A DNA stretch of 64,000 nt from Hyphomicrobium sp. (GCF_009026145.1 NZ_WBUE01000002.1:62001-126000), one strand, 5' to 3'; shown: positions 51,156 to 60,396, counted from the first letter of the stretch. Program-made: numbers and translations. The notes: generated by a model not told the origin, from the letters alone.

Positions 51156-51430
51156 TTGGCCGACGAGAGGGGCCACATCGCGCTTCGCAAGCTCGTTACC
51201 ACCCTGTACGACGCTGCAAGTCCGGTAGACCTCTCCGGTAAAGACCTCAGCTTCCTGGATCTTAGTGACCTCGACTTCAAGCGCAGCAACCTTGCAGGCG
51301 CGAACTTACTCGGGCAAATCTGAGCCAACCTTGCCTTCGTCAATTTTGCCGACGCCAAGCTCGACCGCACTATTTTATCCCGAGCGAATCTTACCGGCGT
51401 CGACCTTGCACGGGTTACGATGTATGTGCC
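51156..51430 (+). pseudogene. Pentapeptide-repeat gene with an in-frame stop
   Basis: From a TTG the frame reads LADERGHIALRKLVTTLYDA then VDLSGKDLSFLDLSDLDFKR and SNLAGANLLG, then QI and TGA; it resumes as ANLAFVNFADAKLDRTILSR and ANLTGVDLARVTMYV. The A(D/N)LxX pattern marks a pentapeptide-repeat protein. A small indel at about 51317-51323 probably created the stop. Function unknown. Confidence 0.6.
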
Positions 51431-51746
51431 GTCGGTGCCCTCAGCTTCCACGCGCCGGCCTCCGACGCACCGAACCGTGACGCCAGCAAGAACCACACCC
51501 CAAGCGACCGCCCACGCCGTCAGATTCGACGCCGTGGCCGTGGGGCAAGAGCGGTGGCCGGCCGGCAGGCAGGCCTAGGAAAAAGAGCCCGGGCGCCAGG
51601 TGGGGTAATGCGATCCCCGGCCCTCGCGCAACGGCTCCCAAGTGCAATCGTCGGCTTAATAGGGCGGCGCACACTCAGCGCCTCGCCGCTCCATTTGAGG
51701 GATAGTGGTTCAGGCGTGGGGTCAGGCGGCTTTCCGTGCGGCGCTG
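51431..51746. other. Gene-free stretch
   Basis: GC-rich, open frames on both strands but no recognisable protein or convincing start. Nothing further seen. Confidence 0.35.
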
Positions 51747-52079
51747 TCACGCCTGCCAACCGCCCCATACGATGATGCCCATTCCGAGCAGCGTGACGGC
51801 GACGCCCGTCACATCCCAGGCCGTGAGAGCTGCGCCATCGACTTGCCGCAGCCAGACCAGCGCGACCGCGACGTATACGCCACCGTACGCGGCATAGACG
51901 CGCCCTGAATTAGTAGGGTGCAGGGTCAAGAGCCAGACGAACAGAGCAAGGCTCGCTGCCGCAATCGGCAGCAGCCAAAGCGGGCCCTGCTTCTTCAGCC
52001 AGAGGTACGGAAGATAGCACCCGACGATTTCGGCAATCGCAGTCACGATAAACAGGGCGAGCGTCTTGAAGAGGATCAT
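51747..52079 (-). CDS. ynfA: YnfA-family inner-membrane protein
   Basis: 110 residues with four membrane helices. Family hallmarks: [40 protein letters not shown] and [20 protein letters not shown]. YnfA (UPF0060) proteins resemble small-multidrug-resistance transporters; their physiological substrate is unsettled. MILFKTL at 52079 is taken as start because family members are 105-110 residues. It sits at the edge of the duplicated segment. Confidence 0.92.
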   Translation of the reverse strand: MILFKTLALFIVTAIAEIVGCYLPYLWLKKQGPLWLLPIAAASLALFVWLLTLHPTNSGRVYAAYGGVYVAVALVWLRQVDGAALTAWDVTGVAVTLLGMGIIVWGGWQA

Positions 52080-52203
52080 GAGGCGGTGAGGCAATAGTGC
52101 GACGACGTTTCGATCCGCTTAACCTTCCTTTTCGGCAGCGAGCAATCTTCAAGGTGCACACAGCTGCATTTAAGGCCGACGTCGATCGCGCGCCGGATGC
52201 GTG

Positions 52204-52715
52204 CGCCCATTCGCTCACCATTTGCGCGGTTGTCAAGGGGACACCTCCGGCCTGCAGCAGGCGGTCGATGGCGGGGCATTTCGCATGTCGGTCGCAGCTT
52301 GGGCAGGCATCCATAAGCACGAATACGTCGAAGCCATCGGCAAGGGCATTGAGGGCCGCGAAGGTGACGCTCCGTTCGAGCCAAAAGCCGCAGAGCACGA
52401 GGCAAGCCCTACCCTCTTCAGCGAGCGCCGCCCCGAGCCCGCTGCTGGACCACATCGATCCCGCGGTGCCGACAGCGTAGATGCGGCGTTTGGCGCGATC
52501 ACAGGGCTGGGCAATCCATTCTCGTTCGTCGACCTCATCCCCTTGGATCGCAAAGAATTTTGGCACCTCGAGAACCTGGCAGCCTGCTCGACTAACGCGT
52601 GACGGCCGATGAGTGCGTCTTGGCTACCGTCAGCCTGATCGGTGCGTTCGGCGTTCCGCCGCACAGGATCGATAAAGAGTATGCAGCAGTCCTCAGGCTT
52701 AAGAAGTGGCGCCAT
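52204..52715 (-). pseudogene. Isochorismatase-like gene, decayed copy B
   Basis: Homologous to the gene at 31518-32099. The N-terminus MAPLLKPEDCCILFIDPVRR is intact with GGGAGG upstream. Near 52575 one G of the AGGG in copy A is missing (AGGTTCTCGA versus AGGGTTCTCGA on the coding strand), shifting the frame; the remaining PKFFAIQGDEVDEREWIAQP continues in the other frame. Homology ends after MVSEWAH, so the native C-terminus is also lost. The Cys-to-Ser change at LERSV is shared with copy A. Confidence 0.82.
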
Positions 52716-52800
52716 GGGTCCTCCCTTTGCGGATGTTCCGACATCTGCAAAAACCCGCGAGATTTCGCCGAGGTCATGACCGAGTGATCGTCTCAGAGGA

Positions 52801-52814
52801 CACAAAAATTTGTG
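52801..52814. promoter_or_regulatory. Palindrome upstream of copy B
   Basis: CACAAA-AA-TTTGTG, matching the core of 32183-32198 and at the same distance (about 85 bp) from the start codon. Confidence 0.45.
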
Positions 52815-52865
52815 GTGACGAACTGCTCCATAGCAACGAGCTATAGAAAGTAGGCGCACATACGG

Positions 52866-53235
52866 GATTGACGGGCGGTTTACCCTCGCCCTCGATGGCG
52901 GCGGCAACGCCTACGTCGCAACCTATCGGCTCGCCGACACGTCGGGCCCTTTGGCTTCGATCGTGCTACCCCGCGAGGTCGTTGAGGCCACCGTCTTCAT
53001 CAACGCGAGCGTCGGCCTCGAGCTGCGAACAGACGGCGGTCTAGTAGCCTTTGCGAGCCACACTTCCATGCAAACGCTGGCCTCGGCCTCGCTTATCGAG
53101 CTGGTGAACGAGACGCTACGGCCGGAATTTGTTGCGTTGGAGGAAACGGAGAATGCCCTGACCGAACTCGAAGCCCAACTCGCGCGCGCGCTGGTCGCCG
53201 TGCAGGAATTGCGGTCGCGGCGGAGCATCCGCTAG
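52866..53235 (+). pseudogene. Conserved hypothetical gene, copy B, lacking a start codon
   Basis: Translates YGIDGRFTLALDGGGNAYVA and on through ASIVLPREVVEATVFINASV to QELRSRRSIR, parallel to copy A at 32785-33177. Upstream in this frame there is no ATG, GTG or TTG before a TAG, since the region that supplies the start in copy A is missing. A TTG at 52951 could begin a shorter 94-residue protein. Confidence 0.65.
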
Positions 53236-53667
53236 CCCTGCTACTCATTGAATTGGCAGGCCGATTTGAATCCTCGCCATCAAGCCCGGACGCTGATCCG
53301 TTTTCGGTCGCCTATTGAAGTGCTGTAGTCGCAGTTGCTAGCTCCTTTTCGTTATCGGATCGAGAATTGGAGCTCAACGGAGCCGGCATGGTATACGGCG
53401 CCGCTCTTGGGATCTGTCCAGTGCGAGTCCCGTGTCATTCTTTGAGCCACTTAGCCTCTTTGACACAAATCAACTTACGCCGACATACTCATGCTTATCT
53501 AAGCATGGCCAAGGACAACGACATTGCACAGCTCGAAACCGTTCCCCTTTGGAATGCTGGAAGCTTCGGAACCTAGAGAAGCTCCAAACCCGACAACCAT
53601 CGCAAGCACGCCGAGATGCACATTGAGAAGGGCTGCTTAGGTTCTTAGGATCGCGGGGAACATTGCC
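53236..53667. other. Gene-free stretch
   Basis: Carries a degenerate counterpart of the 26-bp palindrome (TTGAATTGGCAGGCCGATTT near 53249). No supported gene on either strand. Confidence 0.4.
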
Positions 53668-54567
53668 GTGTCGCGCATCCATTCCAGCAGCAACAACACG
53701 GAGGCGCTTTACGCAATTGCATTGGCACTGCTGGTGGGAATTGGTGTCGCCGACATCAATTACAACCGTTGGGCGCCGGCAGCGACAGCTGCAGCCAAGG
53801 ATCTGACCAAGAGCGGCACGGTATTCCAGGACTGCGCGGCCTGCCCGCAGATGGTGGTCATCCCCGCGGGCAGCTTCATGATGGGATCGCCGGAAGCCGA
53901 CAAAGACGCCCGCGACGATGAACGTCCTCAGCACAAGGTCATCATCGCAAAGGCTTTTGCGGTGTCGAGGTTTGAGGTGACGTTTGCGGAATGGAACGCC
54001 TGCGTCGATGCTGGCGGCTGCGCGCATCGACCCAGCGACCAGGGATGGGGCCAGGGCGCGCGGCCCGTGATCAACGTGTCCTGGGACGACATCACCAAGC
54101 AATACCTGCCGTGGCTGAACAGGGTGACTGGCCAGGCGTATCGGCTACTGACCGAGGCGGAATGGGAGTACGCCGCGCGCGCGGGAACGATGACGCGCTA
54201 CTCGTGGGGTGATGACCTCGGGGAGAACAACGCCAACTGCAACGGCTGCAAGAGCCGGTGGGACAACGAGCAGACGGCACCTGTGGGCTCGTTCAACCCC
54301 AACGACTTCGGCCTCTACGACATGCATGGCAATGTCTGGGAATGGGTGCAGGACTGTTATAACGAGAATGCGTACGCGACAGCTCCCACGGATGGCTCCG
54401 CCGCCCCCGACGAGCCCAACTGCTCTCGCGTTCTTCGCGGTAGCTCCTGGCTCGGCAATCCGAGGAGCATGCACGCGGCGTTCCGCAACGGGATCTATGC
54501 CGACTACCGGTTCAAAGGCTATGGCTTCCGTGTTGCCCGCGTTCTTCCCGCTGCCACGACAAATTAG
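53668..54567 (+). CDS. Formylglycine-generating-enzyme-like (SUMF1-domain) exported protein
   Basis: 299 residues from a GTG. One N-terminal membrane/signal helix (EALYAIALALLVGIGVADIN) is followed by the FGE-sulfatase fold: MVVIPAGSFMMGSPEADKDA, FAVSRFEVTFAEWNACVDAG, YRLLTEAEWEYAARAGTMTR, FGLYDMHGNVWEWVQDCYNE and LRGSSWLGNPRSMHAAFRNG. True formylglycine enzymes have a catalytic Cys pair in the last region, which here reads SMHAAFRNG, so copper-dependent oxidase activity is unlikely; many SUMF1-domain proteins bind ligands or partners instead. Stands alone with no sulfatase nearby. Confidence 0.88.
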   Translation: MSRIHSSSNNTEALYAIALALLVGIGVADINYNRWAPAATAAAKDLTKSGTVFQDCAACPQMVVIPAGSFMMGSPEADKDARDDERPQHKVIIAKAFAVSRFEVTFAEWNACVDAGGCAHRPSDQGWGQGARPVINVSWDDITKQYLPWLNRVTGQAYRLLTEAEWEYAARAGTMTRYSWGDDLGENNANCNGCKSRWDNEQTAPVGSFNPNDFGLYDMHGNVWEWVQDCYNENAYATAPTDGSAAPDEPNCSRVLRGSSWLGNPRSMHAAFRNGIYADYRFKGYGFRVARVLPAATTN

Positions 54568-54597
54568 CTTCTGCTGCGTCAACACTTTGCTTGTTCA

Positions 54598-54855
54598 TTC
54601 AAGCTCAGCGAGAACCAAGTGACGACGATCACCCAAAGATCGAGAGCGAATTTACGCCGCTCATCCAGTCGACGAAGGCATAAATCACGACGAAGTGGGT
54701 AGGAGCGAGGTCAAGATTTCGATCCGTCGCGTGCATGACGCCGCCAAGCGGCTGCGCCAGGACGGCACGCGCCTGCAGCGCCACGTGGAGCCCGGCAAGG
54801 AGGCCGACCCAGTGGACGCGCCACGTGGCCGCGTCGACCGTCTGCAGCTCTGGCG
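54598..54855 (-). pseudogene. Degenerate partial copy of the membrane-protein gene at 55518
   Basis: This stretch resembles 55552-55850 over most of its length, including AGCGAGAACCAAGTGA, GCCAGGACGGCACGCGCCTG and GCCGCGTCGACCGTCTGCAG, with a deletion of about 35 bp and many substitutions. The minus-strand frame of the intact gene is broken. It is a decayed duplicate. Confidence 0.7.
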
Positions 54856-54864
54856 GATACCTTT

Positions 54865-54892
54865 CGAGGCGCCACTTCTAAGTGGCGCCTCG
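54865..54892 (-). terminator. Hairpin after small secreted protein gene
   Basis: Perfect 13-bp stem CGAGGCGCCACTT/AAGTGGCGCCTCG with a 2-nt loop, 30 nt past the stop of the gene at 54923. No T-run, so classed as terminator-like. Confidence 0.55.
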
Positions 54893-54922
54893 ACTTCAAG
54901 GGAGTGATCTTTCGCGTCTTTT

Positions 54923-55189
54923 CTATTGGTGATCGTGCCTGCTGCCCTTTTTGGGGACGGGCTCTGCGAGTATTTCTTTGCACCGCGCATGCGTCAAATT
55001 CATCGCGCTCGGTCCCTGGCCCTTGTCCTGTGAGTGCTCATGGCGTTGCTCGGTCCCCATCTGCTTTTCCATCTCCTCGCATTTTGCACGTTCCTCGGCT
55101 GTGGCCGCGAATGCGCTATGACTCCACGCTGCCATGATCGCTAACGCAGCCAGGCCGATGATCGGACTCTTAATAGGCACAAGTCTCAT
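54923..55189 (-). CDS. Small exported hypothetical protein
   Basis: 88 residues: signal peptide (MRLVPIKSPIIGLAALAIMA with WSHSAFA), then AATAEERAKCEEMEKQMGTE and a hydrophilic tail with two Cys and several His (RHDHQ end). AAAAGGAGAAG precedes the ATG. No domain recognised. It may be another periplasmic metal or stress protein, by composition only. Confidence 0.7.
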   Translation of the reverse strand: MRLVPIKSPIIGLAALAIMAAWSHSAFAATAEERAKCEEMEKQMGTEQRHEHSQDKGQGPSAMNLTHARCKEILAEPVPKKGSRHDHQ

Positions 55190-55378
55190 TCAACTTCTCC
55201 TTTTGTGCTCCAATAGCAGTTTCCGTATTTGCGCGATGGAGCGTCTTCGCAGCAAACCGTGACGCCATTCGGCATCAAATGAAGGTAGCTGTGGCTTCCG
55301 ACCTGCCTCCGGCGCGGATAGCCCCCACAACGGGTTGTTTTCGGCTGAAAAGAATCACTGGCGAAACCATCGAGGGAA

Positions 55379-55495
55379 CTATCTGAAGAACACGTACTTG
55401 ATGAGCGCGGCGATGACGAGGACGAGGATGAGGAGCCCAATCCAGCTTCCGATTCCCATGCCCCACATCATCCACCCATCGGTCATGTCATGCAT
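55379..55495 (-). CDS. 38-residue membrane peptide
   Basis: Reads MHDMTDGWMMWGMGIGSWIG then LLILVLVIAALIKYVFFR: a Met/Trp-rich head and one strongly hydrophobic helix with a basic end. GGAGGG seven bases before the ATG is an excellent ribosome site. Such short Met/Trp-headed membrane proteins occur beside metal and stress genes in proteobacteria. Function unknown; the Met and His at the N-terminus could touch Cu or similar (inference). Confidence 0.7.
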   Translation of the reverse strand: MHDMTDGWMMWGMGIGSWIGLLILVLVIAALIKYVFFR

Positions 55496-55517
55496 AATGG
55501 GACCCTCCAAGCTCGGG

Positions 55518-55973
55518 TTAGCGTACGTCGATGGTGTGTACCGAGAGCCTGCTCAAGCTAAGCGAGAACCAAGTGAAGATGACAACATCAATGAGCGTTA
55601 CCATCGTCGCCTGTACCATGACGATCACCTGAAAGATCGAGAGCAAATTTACGCCGCGCATCCAATCGACGAAGGCGTAAACCACGACGAAGAGGGGTAA
55701 GAGCGAGATCAAGATCTCGATCATCGCGTGCATGACGCCGCTACGCGGTTGCGCCAGGACGGCACGCGCCTGCAGCGCGATGTAGAGAAGGGCAATGACA
55801 CCGACCCAGGAGACATGCCACATGGCCGCGTCGACCGTCTGCAGCTGCGGGGAGTGCCCCCACCAGAGCACGTACAAAAGCAACCCGGAGAGGACAATTG
55901 GCGCTCCGTGGTTGAAAAGAAAGGCGGCGAGTCGCCGCCCGATTGGTGTCGTGCTTGCTTCAGGGGTTGTCAT
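55518..55973 (-). CDS. Four-helix membrane protein, unknown function
   Basis: 151 residues with four hydrophobic segments (for example VLSGLLLYVLWWGHSP, SWVGVIALLYIALQARAV, IEILISLLPLFVVVYAFVDW and IFQVIVMVQATMVTLIDVVI). GGGAGGTGG precedes the ATG. It ends the minus-strand series headed by the phosphotransacetylase gene and follows ftsH. A decayed partial copy is at 54598-54855. Confidence 0.75.
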   Translation of the reverse strand: MTTPEASTTPIGRRLAAFLFNHGAPIVLSGLLLYVLWWGHSPQLQTVDAAMWHVSWVGVIALLYIALQARAVLAQPRSGVMHAMIEILISLLPLFVVVYAFVDWMRGVNLLSIFQVIVMVQATMVTLIDVVIFTWFSLSLSRLSVHTIDVR

Positions 55974-56016
55974 CGCCCACCTCCCGTTTCCATGCGGTGC
56001 TCGGCATTGGCAGTGG

Positions 56017-57933
56017 TCATCGTGTCGCTTTCAGCGGGGTGGCTGCCGCGATGTTCATGCCGCGCGCCGTCGCTTGCTGATCGGCTGGTCCGACATCGAG
56101 CGCAATCCTCTTACGGATTTGCTCGAGCTCATCTTTGGACAACGTCTCCTTGCTCAGCAGCTGCTTCGCTGACTGCTCCAGGAGTGGCCGGTGCTTTTCC
56201 AGAATTGCCACGGCGTGCTGGAACGCGCTGTCGACCAGTTCTTTGACCGCGTGGTCAATCGCCTCTGCGGTTCCGTCGGCATAAGCGCGCGGGCGCCAAG
56301 TTGGATGCTGGCCCACAAGAAAGGTCGCCGGCTCTGGCTCATAGGCGACCGGACCAAGTTCCGATGTCATGCCGTAGCGAACCACCATATTGCGCGCGAT
56401 GTCCGTCGCCCGCGCAAGATCGTCGGCGGCGCCAGTTGAAACTTCGGAAAAGACGATGCTCTCCGCCGCGCGGCCGCCGAGCAGCACCGCCATGCGGTTG
56501 GCCAGCTCCAAACGGCCCATGAGAAAGCGATCCTCTGTGGGTCTTTGCAACGTGTAGCCGAGCGCACCGATTCCCCGCGGGATGATGGAGACCTTGTGCA
56601 CCGGATCGGTTCCCGGGAGCGCTATGGCGACGAGCGCGTGGCCCATCTCGTGGTGTGCAACGACCTCGCGCTCGCGCGGGGTCAATATCCTGCTCTTCTT
56701 TTCTATTCCGGCCACGATGCGTTCGATCGCCTGCGTAAAATCCTCGAGCGTGGTCTTCTCCGCGCCCCGGCGGGTTGCAACGAGCGCTGCTTCGTTGACG
56801 AGGTTCGCCAGATCGGCCCCGGTAAATCCCGGTGTCAATGCTGCGATGGCATCGATGTCGAGGTCCGGCACGATCCGGATCTTTCTCAGGTGTACGGTGA
56901 GGATTTCCGCGCGACCCTTGCGATCGGGTCGATCGACGAGGACCTGTCGGTCGAAGCGGCCGGCCCGCAGGAGCGCCGGGTCGAGAATTTCGGGTCGATT
57001 GGTGGCGGCGAGAACAATGATTCCGAGGCTCGGATCGAAGCCATCCATCTCGGCGAGGAGCTGATTGAGCGTCTGCTCCTTTTCGTCATGGCCACCGCCC
57101 GGATAATCTAATCCGCGCGCCCGCCCCAACGCATCGAGCTCGTCGATGAAGATGATCGCCGGAGCCTGCGCCCGCGCCTGCTCAAAGAGGTCGCGCACGC
57201 GCGCCGCGCCGACGCCGACAAACATCTCAACGAACTCGGAGCCGGTGATGGAAAAGAAACGAACGCCTGCTTCACCGGCAACGGCGCGGGCAAGCAACGT
57301 CTTGCCGGTGCCCGGTGGGCCGACCAGCAAAGTCCCTTTCGGAATGCGCGCGCCGAGTCGTCCGTACGTCTGCGGGTCCTTGAGAAAGCCGACGACTTCC
57401 GCAAGCTCCTGCTTGGCTTCAGGCACACCCGCGACATCGGCAAACGTCACCTTGACGTCCCGCTCTGCGTAGATCTTTGCCTTGCTGTGGCCGATGCTCA
57501 TCAAGCCGCCGTGCTGCGATGAGATCATCGGGCGCATGAGGAGCAGCCATAAGAGAATGAAGCCGACGCTCGGCAGCAGCCAGGAGAGGATGTTCTCGAA
57601 GAGGCCCGGTTCGGGCTCCCCGGAAAACTTGATATTCCGCTTTGTCAGCTCGTCTGCGGTCTGTGGATCGACCCGGATTGTGGAAAAGTGCTGCGGCTGT
57701 CCTTGGTCAGCGGGCCTCGCAAAGGACCCGGTGATGCGCGTCGGCCCGATCACAAGATCCTTCACCTCGCCCTTGTCGACAAGCTCCCGGAACTCGCTAT
57801 AGGGAATTGTCTTGAGGTGCCCCTGTCCGACGAGAAAATCGCGAATGAGCAACACCGCGAAGATGGCGATGATGAAATAGAGCAGATCGAACTTGAATTC
57901 CCGCTTCGCGGGCATCTTGTACTTATCGGTCAC
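56017..57933 (-). CDS. ftsH: FtsH-type ATP-dependent zinc metalloprotease
   Basis: A 638-residue membrane protease. Two N-terminal membrane helices (about 15-35 and 110-130) flank a short periplasmic domain. The AAA module has Walker [17 protein letters not shown], Walker [12 protein letters not shown] and the second-region-of-homology [20 protein letters not shown]. The protease zinc site is [10 protein letters not shown] (canonical HEAGH is HEMGH here; both His and Glu retained). A GTG start ([13 protein letters not shown]) is chosen because GGAAGGG lies upstream. It overlaps the ICMT-like gene by 11 nt. Probably an accessory FtsH; HflKC genes are in the same window. Confidence 0.94.
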   Translation of the reverse strand: MTDKYKMPAKREFKFDLLYFIIAIFAVLLIRDFLVGQGHLKTIPYSEFRELVDKGEVKDLVIGPTRITGSFARPADQGQPQHFSTIRVDPQTADELTKRNIKFSGEPEPGLFENILSWLLPSVGFILLWLLLMRPMISSQHGGLMSIGHSKAKIYAERDVKVTFADVAGVPEAKQELAEVVGFLKDPQTYGRLGARIPKGTLLVGPPGTGKTLLARAVAGEAGVRFFSITGSEFVEMFVGVGAARVRDLFEQARAQAPAIIFIDELDALGRARGLDYPGGGHDEKEQTLNQLLAEMDGFDPSLGIIVLAATNRPEILDPALLRAGRFDRQVLVDRPDRKGRAEILTVHLRKIRIVPDLDIDAIAALTPGFTGADLANLVNEAALVATRRGAEKTTLEDFTQAIERIVAGIEKKSRILTPREREVVAHHEMGHALVAIALPGTDPVHKVSIIPRGIGALGYTLQRPTEDRFLMGRLELANRMAVLLGGRAAESIVFSEVSTGAADDLARATDIARNMVVRYGMTSELGPVAYEPEPATFLVGQHPTWRPRAYADGTAEAIDHAVKELVDSAFQHAVAILEKHRPLLEQSAKQLLSKETLSKDELEQIRKRIALDVGPADQQATARGMNIAAATPLKATR

Positions 57934-58600
57934 GATCGCGCCCTTCCGCACTGCCGTAAGTGAAAAGACGATCCAAGCGGGGGAAGAACCCGGGCACAGT
58001 GTGCATGTATGTGCGGTACATCTCCCCGAACTCCGCGATCGCATCACGCTCCTCGTGATGCGCGAGGCGGACGTACATCCACACCAGCACCGGGAACATG
58101 AGAAGGGTGAGGATGGTCGGCCACTGCAGCAGGAAGCCGAACATCACGATGATGAAGCCGACATATTGGGGATGGCGCACGTAGGCATAGGGACCGGTCG
58201 TTGCGAGCGCGTGCCTTTTCTGTGCCTGGTAAAGCACAGACCATGCGCTCGAAATGAGATAGAAGCCGCCGCCGATGAAGACGAAGCTCAGAAGGTGGAA
58301 TGGCCCGAAGTGCGGGTTCGCCTTCCAGCCGAACAGCATCTCCAAGAGGTGGCCGGCGTCGTGCGAGAACCAATCGACGTCGGGATACCGGCTCTGCAGC
58401 CACCCTGACAGGAAGTAGATGGTGAGCGGAAAGCCGTACATCTCCGTGAACAGCGCGACGATAAACGCGCTGAAGGCGCTGAAGGATCGCCAGTCGCGCG
58501 GCGTGTTCGGCTTGAAGAAGGTGAAGGCGAAGAAAATGAAGATCACCGAGTTGATGATCACGAGGCTCCATAATCCATAAGCCGGTGCTTGCTCGGTCAT
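57923..58600 (-). CDS. Isoprenylcysteine carboxyl methyltransferase-like membrane protein
   Basis: 225 residues, five or more membrane helices. The SAM-binding C-terminal motif is TTGPYAYVRHPQYVGFIIVM with the later RLAHHEERDAIAEFGEMYRT. Bacterial members of the PEMT/ICMT fold methylate small or lipid substrates, largely uncharacterised. It overlaps the DUF2933 gene by 4 nt and ftsH by 11 nt, so the three are co-translated. Confidence 0.88.
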   Translation of the reverse strand: MTEQAPAYGLWSLVIINSVIFIFFAFTFFKPNTPRDWRSFSAFSAFIVALFTEMYGFPLTIYFLSGWLQSRYPDVDWFSHDAGHLLEMLFGWKANPHFGPFHLLSFVFIGGGFYLISSAWSVLYQAQKRHALATTGPYAYVRHPQYVGFIIVMFGFLLQWPTILTLLMFPVLVWMYVRLAHHEERDAIAEFGEMYRTYMHTVPGFFPRLDRLFTYGSAEGRDRDR

Positions 58601-58899
58601 GACTTCTCTCCCTTCGATGCATCCCAGCTTCCGGTTGAGCCTCGTGTATCGGGGCCGGCCCGAGGGCTTGCCTGCTCACCATGTCCACCGTGGCCCCCGT
58701 GCCCAAAGATGTGCAGGAGGGGACAGGCGAGAATGAGCAGCCACAGGCCAACGCCAAGGATGTGCGCGCGATGCTCACTGACTAGGAGGAACCCGCCAAT
58801 GAGCAGCAACGCCAACCACACGATGAAGGTACGAGACCCCCAAAAGCTTCCTTCCGACGATGGCCGCCTATCGTGCTCGGCATGTTCATGATCAGTCAT
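58597..58899 (-). CDS. DUF2933 small membrane protein
   Basis: 100 residues: SFWGSRTFIVWLALLLIGGF then LLVSEHRAHILGVGLWLLIL and CPLLHIFGHGGHGGHG, the standard DUF2933 order with two membrane helices and a His/Gly-rich end. This family often accompanies copper and YHS-domain genes, as here. The tail after HGG is longer than usual and polar. Confidence 0.88.
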   Translation of the reverse strand: MTDHEHAEHDRRPSSEGSFWGSRTFIVWLALLLIGGFLLVSEHRAHILGVGLWLLILACPLLHIFGHGGHGGHGEQASPRAGPDTRGSTGSWDASKGEKS

Positions 58900-58914
58900 G
58901 TTGGCGCTCCTTAT

Positions 58915-59886
58915 TCAGTGAACCGGCCACGCATCAAATGGACGTTGCTTCATGCGGCCACTTGTTGATACCAACGGCTTGGTCGCTGACCACGACGTCA
59001 CAAGCTCCCAATTGCGCGCGAGGACTTCAACGGGGGCAAAGCCAGCCCTTTGCAGGTAGGCTAATACGTCGCCGTACAGATTGGCAGCCGCAGAAGACGT
59101 GAACAGCAGCGGCCACACCAACAGCCACCACAGCGCGTTCGCCGGCCGATCGATGTCAACCGCGAATAGCCGTCCACCGTCCCTCGGGACGCGGTAAACC
59201 TCGCGCAAGCCAATGCGCTTTACCTCAGGTGGCAGGTGATGCAGCGTGAAGCTTGAAACGACGACGTCGAACGCTCCATCCGCAAATGGCAGCTCCTCCA
59301 CTGCGGCGAGCCGAAACACCGCGGAGCTTCCCTCGAACACCGCCTTCCGCCGTGCGCCCGTGATCATCGCCGCGCTTGGATCAATACCTGTCGCGGATCC
59401 CGGGGGCCCGCCGGCGTCAGCAGCGAGACGCGTCAGCACGCCCGTACCGCAGCCCACGTCGAGCACACGGTCGCCGGTTGCGATGTTGGCGAGGCGCAAC
59501 GTTTCACGCCGGAAGCTCCGGCCGATGCCGAGGCTGGAACACAAGGCATCGTGGAACGGAGCCGCCCAACCCATGGTAACGCTGTCGGTGTGCACCGCCG
59601 CCTGGTCGATGGCACGCTGTGACTGATGCCCAACCCACAGAGGCCCCACAGGCTCTCGCACGATAGGATGTGAGCCAAGTGCGCGCATTGCCGGTCTCTC
59701 GGCAGGCGCCGCGTATTCGCGAACATAGGTCTGCGGGTTGGCCTTGAACTTGGCCACACACTGTGTCGAACAGAAGTAATACGTCTTGCCCTTGTACGTT
59801 GCGGTTCCAGCCGCTTTGTCCGGAACGACTGTCATGCCGCAAACAGGATCCACGACCTCTGTTGTGGCCTTGAGCATGGCTGTCAC
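58915..59886 (-). CDS. YHS-domain / SAM-methyltransferase fusion protein
   Basis: 323 residues joining two domains. Residues about 10-60 are a YHS metal-binding domain (VVDPVCGMTVVPDKAAGTAT; YYFCSTQCVAKFKANPQTYV) with the Cys pairs intact. Residues about 95-300 are a class I methyltransferase (GDRVLDVGCGTGVLTRLAAD, then FDVVVSSFTLHHLP). A GTG start overlaps the upstream DUF5676 stop as GTGA; an ATG nine bases downstream is the alternative. The fusion suggests methylation linked to a metal or metalloid, or metal-controlled activity; the substrate cannot be inferred. Confidence 0.85.
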   Translation of the reverse strand: MTAMLKATTEVVDPVCGMTVVPDKAAGTATYKGKTYYFCSTQCVAKFKANPQTYVREYAAPAERPAMRALGSHPIVREPVGPLWVGHQSQRAIDQAAVHTDSVTMGWAAPFHDALCSSLGIGRSFRRETLRLANIATGDRVLDVGCGTGVLTRLAADAGGPPGSATGIDPSAAMITGARRKAVFEGSSAVFRLAAVEELPFADGAFDVVVSSFTLHHLPPEVKRIGLREVYRVPRDGGRLFAVDIDRPANALWWLLVWPLLFTSSAAANLYGDVLAYLQRAGFAPVEVLARNWELVTSWSATKPLVSTSGRMKQRPFDAWPVH

Positions 59887-60155
59887 TCACGAGCAACTAG
59901 ATTATACGTCCAGGCGAAGATCGCGCCAGCTATGAACCCAACCAATCCGAGGCCAATCAGCCCGCAGAAGAAACGGAAGAGGCTAAGGGGCTGCGCCGAC
60001 TTGATTGGGTTCAAGTCGAGCCCGTGCGCAAACGAGTTGAAAAATGCCAGCACCCCATCTGGCCAAATCGCAACCGCTATGGCGCAAAGCGTGTTGAGAA
60101 CGGCGAGCGTGGCCGCGACTGCTATGCCTGCTGAAATAGGACTGAGTTTATCCAC
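59883..60155 (-). CDS. DUF5676 family membrane protein
   Basis: 90 residues from a GTG preceded by GGGAG: VDKLSPISAGIAVAATLAVL then FNSFAHGLDLNPIKSAQPLS and two membrane helices, ending FAWTYNLVARE. This matches DUF5676, usually found beside YHS and copper-related genes. It overlaps the YHS gene upstream by 8 nt and the fusion gene by 4 nt. Confidence 0.85.
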   Translation of the reverse strand: MDKLSPISAGIAVAATLAVLNTLCAIAVAIWPDGVLAFFNSFAHGLDLNPIKSAQPLSLFRFFCGLIGLGLVGFIAGAIFAWTYNLVARE

Positions 60156-60384
60156 GGCGAGACTCCCTTTGTCGGGCACGAGGCGCCTCTCGCCTCTCTG
60201 CCTGCGGAGACACTCCGGTGCCCATCCTCGGCTTTTCACCGACGTAGCGATCGGGATGCGCAACAAAGCACCCGTGACATTGGCCACAGCAGAAGAAGTA
60301 GGCCCAGCCGCGATAATCTTCGTGGGCATGGGCGTCGCCGAGATCAAACTCTCGTCCGCAAACAGGGTCTTTGACGCGGATCAT
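60148..60384 (-). CDS. YHS-domain protein
   Basis: 78 residues: VKDPVCGREFDLGDAHAHED then YRGWAYFFCCGQCHGCFVAH, a YHS domain with CxxC/CCxxC cysteines and several His, followed by a basic unstructured tail. Probable small cytoplasmic metal (Cu or Zn) binding protein. GGGAG before the ATG; 12 nt after fabI. Confidence 0.88.
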   Translation of the reverse strand: MIRVKDPVCGREFDLGDAHAHEDYRGWAYFFCCGQCHGCFVAHPDRYVGEKPRMGTGVSPQAERREAPRARQRESRRG

Positions 60385-60396
60385 TTCGACACTCCC

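Noticed and set aside
55186..55440. Minus-strand frame beginning with a serine run
   Set aside because: It is the out-of-frame reading of the 38-residue membrane peptide gene; the serine run comes from the helix codons read in another frame.
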